From the NCBI GenBank assembly GCA_015067435.1, contig SVMM01000017.1, positions 23,310-87,309 of the forward strand: a stretch of DNA of 64,000 nt. The letters are read 5' to 3'. The translations under genes and the position numbers were made by a program. Each line of letters starts with the position of its first letter. Position 1 is the first letter of the stretch. Below are positions 26,925-34,026 of the stretch, piece by piece. The notes under the pieces were generated by a model. That model ran no database searches. It was not told the origin of the DNA and was given only the letters and a program-made list of their open reading frames with translations. The stretch comes from Oscillospiraceae bacterium (lineage in GTDB: Bacteria; Bacillota; Clostridia; Oscillospirales; Oscillospiraceae).

Positions 26925-28694
26925 TTACTCGCTGGCGGTCTTCTGCGTGATGCGGAAGATCACAAATTCAGCGGGCTTCACGGGCGCGATGCCGATCTCG
27001 CAGATCAGCCGGCCGTTATCGATGTCGTCCTGCGTCATCGTGGTGGGACCGCACTCGACATAGAACGCCTGATCCGGGCTGGTGCCGGCCAAAGCGCCGT
27101 CTCTCCAGCAGGTCGCGAGGAAGGTCTCGATGGTGCGCTTCACGCGGCCCCAGAGGACCTCGCTGTTGGGCTCGAAGACGACCCAGTTCGTGTTCGCGCG
27201 GATGGACTCCTCCACATAGATGAACAGACGGCGGACGTTGAGGTACTTCCACAGGCCGTTGGAGCTGATGGTGCGGGCGCCCCAGACGCGGATGCCGCGG
27301 CCGGTGAACGCACGGATCAGGTTCACGCCGATGGGGTTGAGGATATCCTGCTCGCCGGTGTTGTAGTTGCAGCTCAGACCCGTGCAGCCGCGGACGACCT
27401 CGTTGGCGGGCGCCTTGTGCACGCCGCGCTCGTTGTCGCTTCTCGCGAAGATACCGGCCATCGCGCCGGAGGGCGGGAAGAAGTCGGAGCGCTTCGCGCC
27501 GGCGTCATACATCTGCAGCCACGGATGATACATCGCCGCATAGGTGGAATCGTACATGTCGCGGAAGTTCGCGACGTCGTTGGGCTTCTTGAGGTCGATC
27601 GGAGCGTCGAGAATGGCGAAGCAGCTCTTCTTGTTCTCGCAGAAGCCGATCAGGCCCGCCTGGACCTCGGGAGCCGTGACGCCCGGGACCGCCATGATGG
27701 AGACATTGGCGTTCTCCAGGAACGCCTGCATGCCGGTGCGCTTGCCGGGGCCGTCGTCCTTGCCGAGATAGGCGTCGGGCGTCGGGGCGCCGCCGTCGGA
27801 GCCTCCGGCCGGGGCCAGAATAATCATGCCGCCGGTGCCGCCGCACAGCTCGTACGGGGTGATGCCGCCGGCGGGAGCCGCCGGTGCCGCAGCCTCTTCC
27901 TTCTTGCCCTTGTCGTCCTTCTTGTCGTCCTTCGGCGCGGCAGCCTTCGTCGCCGCGGGCAGGATCTCGACCTTGATAAGGTCGCTCTTCGCGGTGCGGA
28001 TGGGCGCATAGTTCAGCGCGTCGGGCTTGAGGGACAGGTTCGCGAAGGTCTCGACGGAGTCGTCGAGGCGAGCGGTGATCGTGACCTCGCAGGTGCGGAT
28101 GAACTTGGGCGTGCCGACCTTGGTGTCAGCCACGTCCAGCGTGCAGGGCGCGTCGATCGTGACGACCTTGTCCAGCACGCTCTTGATGGTCGCAAAAGCG
28201 CTCTTGTTGCCGTCGAACAGCTCGACCACGTCGCCGGCGTTGAAGCCGTCGGCGTTCTTGAGCGTCAGATCGGCGCCGTTGACGGCGAAGACCTGCGTCT
28301 TCGCCTTGTAGGAAGGCTCGACGGTGATGCGCATGTTCTCCGACCATGCGCCGGGGCTCGCCGCCGTGACCTTCAGCACGCCGGAGGTAACGGTGCCCGC
28401 CTTCGCGTCGCCCGGAACCGCGCGCATGATGTAAGCGCGGGAACCGCCGTTGGCGAAGAACTGCTCCACGGCATAGGGGAGGAATCTGGCGCCGCCGTAG
28501 CCCGCCTCGCTGAGGTATCCTCCGTACATGCGCTTGTAATCGGCAAAGCTGGTGACAAGCTGCGGCTCGCCGATTACGGGACCGCGTTCTGCGAGGCCGA
28601 TGAAGCCCGCCGTGCTGGTGCTGACTCCCTGCATGGGAACCGCACCTGAGTCAAACTCCTCTACGTACACGCCTGGGGACAAATACTCTGCCAT
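26925..28694 (-). CDS. Contractile tail sheath protein
   Basis: 589 residues. The N-terminus MAEYLSPGVYVEEFDSG and STAGFIGLAERGP are diagnostic for CIS sheath proteins. The C-terminus (LNVRRLFIYVEESIRANTNWVVFEPNSEVLWGRVKRTIETFLATCWRDGALAG...FRITQK) is the conserved sheath core that forms the inter-subunit mesh. Between residues about 247 and 277 is a Lys/Asp then Ala/Pro low-complexity insert (KDDKKDDKGKKEE...), probably a surface loop. The only good SD sequence lies 48 bases upstream, separated from the ATG by a hairpin. Confidence 0.95.
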   Translation of the reverse strand: MAEYLSPGVYVEEFDSGAVPMQGVSTSTAGFIGLAERGPVIGEPQLVTSFADYKRMYGGYLSEAGYGGARFLPYAVEQFFANGGSRAYIMRAVPGDAKAGTVTSGVLKVTAASPGAWSENMRITVEPSYKAKTQVFAVNGADLTLKNADGFNAGDVVELFDGNKSAFATIKSVLDKVVTIDAPCTLDVADTKVGTPKFIRTCEVTITARLDDSVETFANLSLKPDALNYAPIRTAKSDLIKVEILPAATKAAAPKDDKKDDKGKKEEAAAPAAPAGGITPYELCGGTGGMIILAPAGGSDGGAPTPDAYLGKDDGPGKRTGMQAFLENANVSIMAVPGVTAPEVQAGLIGFCENKKSCFAILDAPIDLKKPNDVANFRDMYDSTYAAMYHPWLQMYDAGAKRSDFFPPSGAMAGIFARSDNERGVHKAPANEVVRGCTGLSCNYNTGEQDILNPIGVNLIRAFTGRGIRVWGARTISSNGLWKYLNVRRLFIYVEESIRANTNWVVFEPNSEVLWGRVKRTIETFLATCWRDGALAGTSPDQAFYVECGPTTMTQDDIDNGRLICEIGIAPVKPAEFVIFRITQKTASE

Positions 28695-28750
28695 GTTCTC
28701 GCTTCACGCCTTTTCTTGGCAAAATTGCCGGCTGTGAAGCCCCCTCCTTT
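28695..28750 (-). promoter_or_regulatory. Split ribosome binding site bridged by a hairpin, upstream of the sheath gene
   Basis: On the operon strand AAAGGAGGGG (28741-28750) is followed at once by a stem GCUUCAC-a-GCC pairing with GGC-GUGAAGC (28730-28740 with 28701-28710) that also holds a small inner hairpin (GGCA/UGCC). Six bases (GAGAAC) then lead to the AUG at 28694. Folding removes 40 bases and puts the SD at the normal distance. There is no other SD near the AUG. Confidence 0.6.
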
Positions 28751-28803
28751 CATTTTATCGTTTTTTTGTGGTCGCCATTTATCGTGATTTTTTGGCTACA
28801 GAT

Positions 28804-29193
28804 TCATAGGCCGGACAGCCTGCCCCAAAAGTGCGCCATCACCTGCGCGCTGTAGGCAAGCGTCTCCGACAGCCGCTCCTCCGCGCCGAACACGTCGTCC
28901 AGCTCAGCGCGGCAGCGGTAAACGAGGCCGCCGTCCTCAGCCGGGAACATCGCGCCCCGCACCAGACGGCTGTTGATCTCTCCGCACAGCCGCAGCGCCT
29001 TCGCCGCGTCGGCGGGGTGGAACGGATACCGCGCGTAGACCAGCAGGGCGCCGGGCGCTGCGCGGCAGGCGGTCTCCCAAAGCATCGCGCCGTGCTGCAG
29101 CCGGAAGCGGAGCCATCCGTCCTCCTCCGTCCACGAAGCGCCCTCCCTTTCGAGCAGCGCTTTGACGAGATGCATCACATCTTCTTCTTTCAT
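28804..29193 (-). CDS. YbjN-like / secretion-chaperone-like protein
   Basis: 129 residues from ATG 29193 (MKEEDVMHLVKALLEREGASWTEEDGWLRF). The alternation of an N-terminal helix, beta hairpins (GWLRFRLQHGAMLWETA, GALLVYARYPFHP) and the helix-loop EINSRLVRGAMFPAEDGGLVYRCRAELDD followed by a long C-terminal helix resembles YbjN and type III secretion chaperone folds. Sequence similarity is weak by eye. It lies between the 125-residue protein and the sheath gene, and a protein of similar type closes the effector operon on the other strand, so a role in handling cargo is an attractive guess. Confidence 0.5.
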   Translation of the reverse strand: MKEEDVMHLVKALLEREGASWTEEDGWLRFRLQHGAMLWETACRAAPGALLVYARYPFHPADAAKALRLCGEINSRLVRGAMFPAEDGGLVYRCRAELDDVFGAEERLSETLAYSAQVMAHFWGRLSGL

Positions 29194-29207
29194 CGAAGCT
29201 CTCTCGG

Positions 29208-29585
29208 TCAAATGTTCAGCGGAGCCGTCGCGCCCAGTACGCTGAGGCTGCCGAACGCGGGTGCCTCCGTCAACGCGGGCGCACCGCCGCTCCATTCGGT
29301 CGGCGCGGCGGCGCCCCCATCACGCGCGGCTGGATACATTGCCGTCTCCGGTCCGGTCCGGTGCAGCGCATACATATCCAGCAGCGCGCCGTTGCCCATG
29401 GTATGCGAAAGTGCCAGGATCCCATCCGCGGGAAGCTGGTCCCAGCTCCCGCCCGCGAGGATCGCCTCCAGTGCAAGCGAAGCGGGATTCTTGATCTCAC
29501 TGCTCTGCCTGCGGCTTTCCTCCGTCTGGTTCCGGCTCTGTGTTGTTTTCTTTGCCGGGTCCGTCCTGCGCTCCGTCTGGAGCAT
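29208..29585 (-). CDS. Small CIS-operon protein with MGNGALLDMY motif, function unknown
   Basis: 125 residues. The start at 29585 lies 89 bp inside the previous gene in another frame, with GGAG nearby; no other in-frame start is available before the conserved-looking part. The N-terminal third is hydrophilic; the middle (LEAILAGGSWDQLPADGILALSHTMGNGALLDMYALHR) resembles the xLxxxGNxAxLxLL motif often seen in eCIS cargo and DUF4157 proteins; the tail is Ala/Gly/Pro-rich. It could be a cargo, adaptor or tube-lumen protein. Real expression is supported only by position and coding character. Confidence 0.5.
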   Translation of the reverse strand: MLQTERRTDPAKKTTQSRNQTEESRRQSSEIKNPASLALEAILAGGSWDQLPADGILALSHTMGNGALLDMYALHRTGPETAMYPAARDGGAAAPTEWSGGAPALTEAPAFGSLSVLGATAPLNI

Positions 29586-30612
29586 TGTTCTCCGAACCTC
29601 CTTCGGCCTCCGGCACGTCGTCGGGCGCGTCTATGGGCATTTCCGCAAGCATATCCTCCCCGAACGCGCTTTGGGTGATCTCATCCAGCGTGTCGGGCGC
29701 CTCCAGCTCCGCGAGCGTCTCCGTGGCGCGGTCCGAGATAAAGCGCAGCTTGTTGATGAACTCGTTTTTCATCTGCGCCTTTTTTGCCTTCAGTGCCTGC
29801 GCCTGTACGAGCGCGTTTTGCAGGATCGGCTTCTCCCGCGCGTCGGTGCAGGCCGAGAGCTTTTGGCGGTATTCCGCCTCCAGCTCGTTCTCGCGGCTGA
29901 CGTCCAGAAACGGGTACATCCTGCGCATCGTCTCGCTGTCTCCCGCGCCGCTCAGCTCGCCCGTGCCCTGCGCCATCTCAGTCATGGAGTCCACCACGCG
30001 CCGCGCGTCGCGGAGCGTGTCCACCACGACGCCGAGCGCACTCTTGGCGAAGCCCCTGTTGAACACCATCTGGTCCGGTGAGTGCCCTGGAATGTTGCGC
30101 ACCTGGCTGCCGGTTCCGAAAACGCTTTTCTGCTGGATGCGCTTCGGCCCGCCCTCTCCCGCCGATCTCTTGAGGCAGGAAACCAGCATCATCTTTCCCG
30201 TGCCGTTGAGCACGGAGCCGAACATCGTCCCGCGCTGGAACGCGGTTTCGGAGAATCTGGTCATCGTCGAGGGCGTGTTCCCCGTCCAGAGCTTCTGCTC
30301 TCCGCCCGCCGATCCGGCGGTCACCCGGCTGCGCAGCCCCGTGTCGTCCCGCAAGCCCAGCGACTCGCGGATGCCCGGACGCTCCGCCTCGCGCTCCCGC
30401 TCCCGCGTCTCCTCCTCGGCGGCAACCGCGTCGCGCGCGTGCTTCTGCCCGATCCGGTCGAAGGTCTGCTGAAAGTTTTCGGTCACATGATAGAGCGGAT
30501 CGCGGTGCCGGAGCTTTTCCGAGCCCGCCGCCCATGCGAGCTCCTCCTCCGTCGACCGTTTGGTCAGCGGCACGGGCTCCGCGGTCTTCCTTCTGCTCTT
30601 CCTGATCTGCAT
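29497..30612 (-). CDS. CIS-operon hypothetical protein, 371 residues
   Basis: A hydrophilic protein: Arg/Lys-rich start (MQIRKSRRKTAEPVP), charged helix EEETREREREAERPGIRESL, a central Gly/Ser/Thr region (QRGTMFGSVLNGTGKMMLVSCLKRS), then coiled-coil-like helices (VVVDTLRDARRVVDSMTEM; NALVQAQALKAKKAQMKNEF) and an acidic, Asn/Pro/Glu-rich tail. No signal peptide or membrane segment. It starts 1 bp after the pseudo-receiver stop and its 3' end overlaps the 125-residue gene. No family recognised; an unfolded acidic tail would suit a scaffolding or packaged protein. Confidence 0.6.
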   Translation of the reverse strand: MQIRKSRRKTAEPVPLTKRSTEEELAWAAGSEKLRHRDPLYHVTENFQQTFDRIGQKHARDAVAAEEETREREREAERPGIRESLGLRDDTGLRSRVTAGSAGGEQKLWTGNTPSTMTRFSETAFQRGTMFGSVLNGTGKMMLVSCLKRSAGEGGPKRIQQKSVFGTGSQVRNIPGHSPDQMVFNRGFAKSALGVVVDTLRDARRVVDSMTEMAQGTGELSGAGDSETMRRMYPFLDVSRENELEAEYRQKLSACTDAREKPILQNALVQAQALKAKKAQMKNEFINKLRFISDRATETLAELEAPDTLDEITQSAFGEDMLAEMPIDAPDDVPEAEGGSENNAPDGAQDGPGKENNTEPEPDGGKPQAEQ

Positions 30613-30613
30613 A

Positions 30614-30976
30614 TCAATCGTTAAACAGCCGATCCATCGCCACGCGGAAGCGTCCGTCCTCCACTGGCCTGACGAGATAATCGGTCAGGTGGATGCGCAG
30701 CGCGCGAATGGCATAGCGGTCGGTATCGTCCACCAGGATCACACGGCAGCCGTTGTCCGCCTCGCGCACCCGGCGGGCGCACAAGAAACCCTTCGTATCC
30801 CCGTATCCCACGACAGCCCCGTGAAAGCGCCCCGGCTCGAACTCGCGCCAGAGCTCCTCCTCGGACAGGAAGGGCTTTACCTCGGCGTCCCTGCGCAGCT
30901 CCGCGGCATACGTTTTCATTCTCAGGCAAAGCCGATGCGTCTCTTCCGCATCGACGCCGCACACCGCTACCCGCAT
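30614..30976 (-). CDS. Stand-alone degenerate response-regulator receiver
   Basis: 120 residues from ATG 30976 (AGGGGAG upstream; an earlier ATG would hide that site). The order of strands and helices and the end CRVILVDDTDRYAIRALRIHLTDYLVRPVEDGRFRVAMDRLF match a receiver domain of the LytTR-regulator type. The phospho-acceptor position reads GAVVGYGDTKG with no Asp where expected, and the conserved Lys before Pro is Arg (LVRPV), so phosphorylation is unlikely. There is no output domain. It is the first gene of the CIS operon and may be a protein-interaction regulator working with the LytTR proteins at 39172-40589. Confidence 0.65.
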   Translation of the reverse strand: MRVAVCGVDAEETHRLCLRMKTYAAELRRDAEVKPFLSEEELWREFEPGRFHGAVVGYGDTKGFLCARRVREADNGCRVILVDDTDRYAIRALRIHLTDYLVRPVEDGRFRVAMDRLFND

Positions 30977-31196
30977 CTCAGCTCCCCTCAACATAGCCGT
31001 CCCGCGCCGTGTCGGGAATCCTTCGTTTCTTACGGTGGGCATTATACAGCATTTCTTTGGAAAATGTTAGAATCTGTCAAAAATGGTTTCAAATTGGCAC
31101 GAACGACGTTACCGCACTTCTGCGCATCGTGCTACAATATCTTGGTGTGAAGAACGGCGTTTTTGATGATTTCCGCCAAAGAAAGGACCTGCTTTC
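30977..31196. promoter_or_regulatory. Divergent control region between CIS operon and effector operon
   Basis: AT-rich 220 bp stretch. For the plus strand TTACCG (31109-31114), 18 bases and TACAAT (31133-31138) form a plausible sigma-A promoter. For the minus strand there is a perfect TATAAT (complement of 31041-31046) and a perfect TTGACA (complement of 31075-31080), but 28 bases apart, too far for normal use, which suggests an activator-dependent or remodelled promoter. No clear LytTR direct repeats were seen. Confidence 0.5.
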
Positions 31197-32072
31197 ATGG
31201 TCAACATCTCATTCTGCCGCCTCGGCAGGAGCATTCCGGAGCCGTTTGCCGGATATGTGATGCCCTATGTCCGCGCGGAGCTTGCCCGGCTGGACGGCAA
31301 TACGCCGTGCACCGTTCTGGGCGCCATCTGGAACGGTCTTGCCTGCGCCGCCGCCGTCGCCGTTTGGAACAGTGAGGCGGGCGAGCTCCTCAGCCTGTTC
31401 GTCGATCCCAAGGCGCGCCGCTGCGGCATTGCCGGAAAGCTGGTCGAGCTGCTGGCGGAGGAGGGTGAGCGCCGCGGCGTCCGCGCGCTGCGCTGTACCT
31501 ATATCTTAAATAATGATGAGCTCGCCGCCATGGACGCCCTGTTCCTGCACAGGGGCGGTAAGCTGGAAAACAGCAGCCCGATCTGCGGCATCCACAGCGA
31601 CGACTTTGTCGACTCTCCCCTTCTCGGTCCCGCGCTCCGTCCGGGCTGGAAGCGCGGCGACGCCGTCGCGCTGTTCTCCGAGCTGTCGGACGCGCAGCGC
31701 GCCGAGCTGGAGATCGCGGAGGGGCTTCCGTACTTCCTGCGCCCCTCGGCGGTGGGCGGTAAGCTCGACCCGTCGCTCTCCGCGGCATGGCTCACGGACG
31801 GGAAGCCCGTCGCGTTCGTGCTCGGCTTCCAGAGCGGCGACCGGATGTTCTGCCAGAGCTCCGTCTGGCGCGGGCCGGACGCCCCGCATGGCAGCTTCCG
31901 CGCACTCATCGGCACACAGGTCAACCAATGCTGGTATCGCAGCGGCGGGAGCTTCGTTTTCTTCATCTCCCCCATCAACTCCCGCTCCGCCGCCATGGCG
32001 GAGTGGTTCACCGGCGGCAATTATGACCCCTACGGACAGCGCGAGGCGCTGCTCCCGCTCGGGGAAAAATGA
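31197..32072 (+). CDS. GNAT acetyltransferase heading the effector operon
   Basis: 291 residues; AAAGGACC before the ATG. The N-terminal half has the acetyl-CoA motif LLSLFVDPKARRCGIAGKLVELLAEEGERRGVRALRC (R-R-x-G-I-A) of a GNAT. The C-terminal half (EIAEGLPYFLRPSAVGGKLDPSLSAAWL...PVAFVLGF) looks like a second, degenerate GNAT unit. It is separated by 36 bp from the first DUF4157 gene, so it is probably cotranscribed with the effectors. A role in modifying cargo or protecting the producer is possible but unsupported by sequence. Confidence 0.7.
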   Translation: MVNISFCRLGRSIPEPFAGYVMPYVRAELARLDGNTPCTVLGAIWNGLACAAAVAVWNSEAGELLSLFVDPKARRCGIAGKLVELLAEEGERRGVRALRCTYILNNDELAAMDALFLHRGGKLENSSPICGIHSDDFVDSPLLGPALRPGWKRGDAVALFSELSDAQRAELEIAEGLPYFLRPSAVGGKLDPSLSAAWLTDGKPVAFVLGFQSGDRMFCQSSVWRGPDAPHGSFRALIGTQVNQCWYRSGGSFVFFISPINSRSAAMAEWFTGGNYDPYGQREALLPLGEK

Positions 32073-32108
32073 CGCACGCCTCGCTCGGGCAGACAGGATG
32101 TGATACGC

Positions 32109-33959
32109 ATGAGCTACACCTATGCAAGCCGCAAGCGCGGCAATGACGCCGCGCCGAAAAAGGCCGCCGCGCCCCAGCCGTCGATGGACGCGCTGCGCGC
32201 CGGCACGGCAAAGCCCACACAGGAGCAGATGGGCCACCGGGTCGATCTGCCCGACGCCATGCGCGCCAAAATGGAAAACGCCTTCGGCGCCGACCTCTCC
32301 GCCGTCAAGCTCTATGAGAGCGAGGCGGTCGCCGACGCGGGCGCGAAGGCGATCTCGCAGGGCAGCAGCATCGCGTTTGCGCCGGGGATGCTGGACTTCA
32401 CCAGCTTCGGCGGGCAGGCGCTGCTGGGCCATGAGCTTTCCCACGTCGTCTCGCAGGCGCGCGGAGAAGTCACGGGCGGCGGCTTCCTGAACGATCACGC
32501 GCTCGAAGCGCGCGCCGACCGCGAGGGCGCGATGGCGGCCAGAGGCGAGCAGGTCGCCATGCCGTCGGCGGCGATGTCCCCCGTCACGGCGGAGGCCGCC
32601 GCGGGCCCGATGCAGGCGAAGGACAAGGACAAGAGTAAAGAACAGAAGGGCGCAGGCACGCCGGATCAGGGAGAGCTTGCCCGACAGGCCGCGGCGGTCG
32701 CCCAGCAGCGTCAGGCGAAGAAGAGCGCCGTCTCCGAACCGGACGAAATCGACAGGATCGCCAAGACCGCGGAGGAATTTGACAGCGACCTTGCGCCCGC
32801 GCAGCAGCAACAGCAGCATACGGTGAATACCGGCGACTTTAATTTTGGCAAGTTCGCCTACAGGGGCGACAAGGATCTCGCGCAGTTTAAGGAGCTTCTG
32901 GACGCCTACAACACCGGCGGCGGCACTCCGGAGCAGGAGATCGCGCTCATGCAGGCCGCCTCCTCTTACATTGGCAAGCACAGCACCGGCAAGAAGGCCA
33001 AGCACAAGGGCCGTACCGACATGATGGAGGATGTGCTCTACCAGCTCACCATGAAGGGCGGAACCAAGGATGCCGCCGACGCCAACATCGACCGCATGAA
33101 AAAGGAGAGCACGACCGACACATGGTACGAGGGCGATAAGGCGAAAGAGATGGTTGACAGCGGGCGGAGCACGCTCGATTCGATCCGCGGTCTGTATTCG
33201 GATGACAAGAAATACAGCAAATCCATGCAGATGATCGCCGCCGACGTGATGAGCAGACAGGGGCAAACCTCCTATAACGCCACCACCGTGTCCGGAGCAA
33301 AGCGCAAATTCTTCAAGGACGGTCCCGGCTACATGGTCAACGGGCGTGTGACAATGGGCGAAAACGATTCCCTCGGAACCAATCTTCATGAGTTTACCCA
33401 TGTGGCCAACGGCGAGATCTTTGACAACTCGGACGTTCTGTTTGCGTTTTCGCCGGATGCGAAGGCGGAGGACGTCACGGGTGAGATGAGAAAGCGCGGT
33501 CAAACCATGAAGGAACTGCTGGCTCTTTCCGGGCAGGACAATCAGACCGGCCTCGATCTGGGCGGAAAAAATGTAAGCTCATTCACCGATGACCGCGCAG
33601 CCTACGCCACAAACTGGAAGACAAGCCAGCAGTATATTCCAAACTATGTACAACGAGCAGAGAAGCAGGGCGCGGAGGATCCGAACAACCCCGCCCTTCA
33701 GAGCTTCGTCGCCTCCGAAAAGGGCAAGCTGGGACGCGCCAAAAAGATTTTTGACGACGAAAAAGCAGTCGCGGCTGCGGATCCGGACTCGAAGGAAGGC
33801 TCCGACTCCATGGTGGAATACGATTCCGTCATCAATCAGATGCTGGCCCAGTACGAGAACGCCGGCGGCAGCAAGGATTCTCAGTATTACCGCAAGCTGA
33901 AATCCGCAGCGCTCGACGCCCATGTGCGCCGCCGCACCGCAGCATTGAAAAAGCAGTAA
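32109..33959 (+). CDS. DUF4157 effector with second, C-terminal HExxH metallopeptidase motif
   Basis: 616 residues from ATG 32109 (AGGA ten bases before; a GTG at 32100 is the alternative). Residues 1-170 are the shared leader: basic start SRKRGNDAAPKK, then a DUF4157 domain with LLGHELSHVVSQ (HExxH at 108-112) and the downstream LEARADREG. A Lys/Gln-rich linker follows GPMQAK. The unique C-terminal part has a second zinc-protease-like motif GTNLHEFTHVANGEIF (HEFTH at 427-431) preceded by PGYMVNGRVTMGEND, which is a typical pre-helix strand. DUF4157 proteins are strongly associated with eCIS as cargo. The C-terminal peptidase is the likely toxic domain; its third ligand is not obvious. Confidence 0.75.
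   Translation: MSYTYASRKRGNDAAPKKAAAPQPSMDALRAGTAKPTQEQMGHRVDLPDAMRAKMENAFGADLSAVKLYESEAVADAGAKAISQGSSIAFAPGMLDFTSFGGQALLGHELSHVVSQARGEVTGGGFLNDHALEARADREGAMAARGEQVAMPSAAMSPVTAEAAAGPMQAKDKDKSKEQKGAGTPDQGELARQAAAVAQQRQAKKSAVSEPDEIDRIAKTAEEFDSDLAPAQQQQQHTVNTGDFNFGKFAYRGDKDLAQFKELLDAYNTGGGTPEQEIALMQAASSYIGKHSTGKKAKHKGRTDMMEDVLYQLTMKGGTKDAADANIDRMKKESTTDTWYEGDKAKEMVDSGRSTLDSIRGLYSDDKKYSKSMQMIAADVMSRQGQTSYNATTVSGAKRKFFKDGPGYMVNGRVTMGENDSLGTNLHEFTHVANGEIFDNSDVLFAFSPDAKAEDVTGEMRKRGQTMKELLALSGQDNQTGLDLGGKNVSSFTDDRAAYATNWKTSQQYIPNYVQRAEKQGAEDPNNPALQSFVASEKGKLGRAKKIFDDEKAVAAADPDSKEGSDSMVEYDSVINQMLAQYENAGGSKDSQYYRKLKSAALDAHVRRRTAALKKQ
32130..32633 (+). repeat. Effector leader cassette, copy 1 (near-identical to 34048-34551)
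   Basis: About 500 bp encoding the DUF4157 leader is almost base-for-base the same as 34048-34551, including synonymous positions, and similar with more changes to 35704-36205. Similarity stops just after the codons for GPMQAK in each gene. Confidence 0.95.
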
Positions 33960-34026
33960 TTCGGCAGTCGCGCACCGCGCGGGCGCCGGAGTGATTTGGT
34001 GATTTCGGGTACAGGGAGGTATTTCT

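Noticed and set aside
30977..31196. LytTR binding sites in the CIS promoter region
   Set aside because: Only single loose matches to the GTT-centred consensus; no pair of direct repeats at the required spacing.
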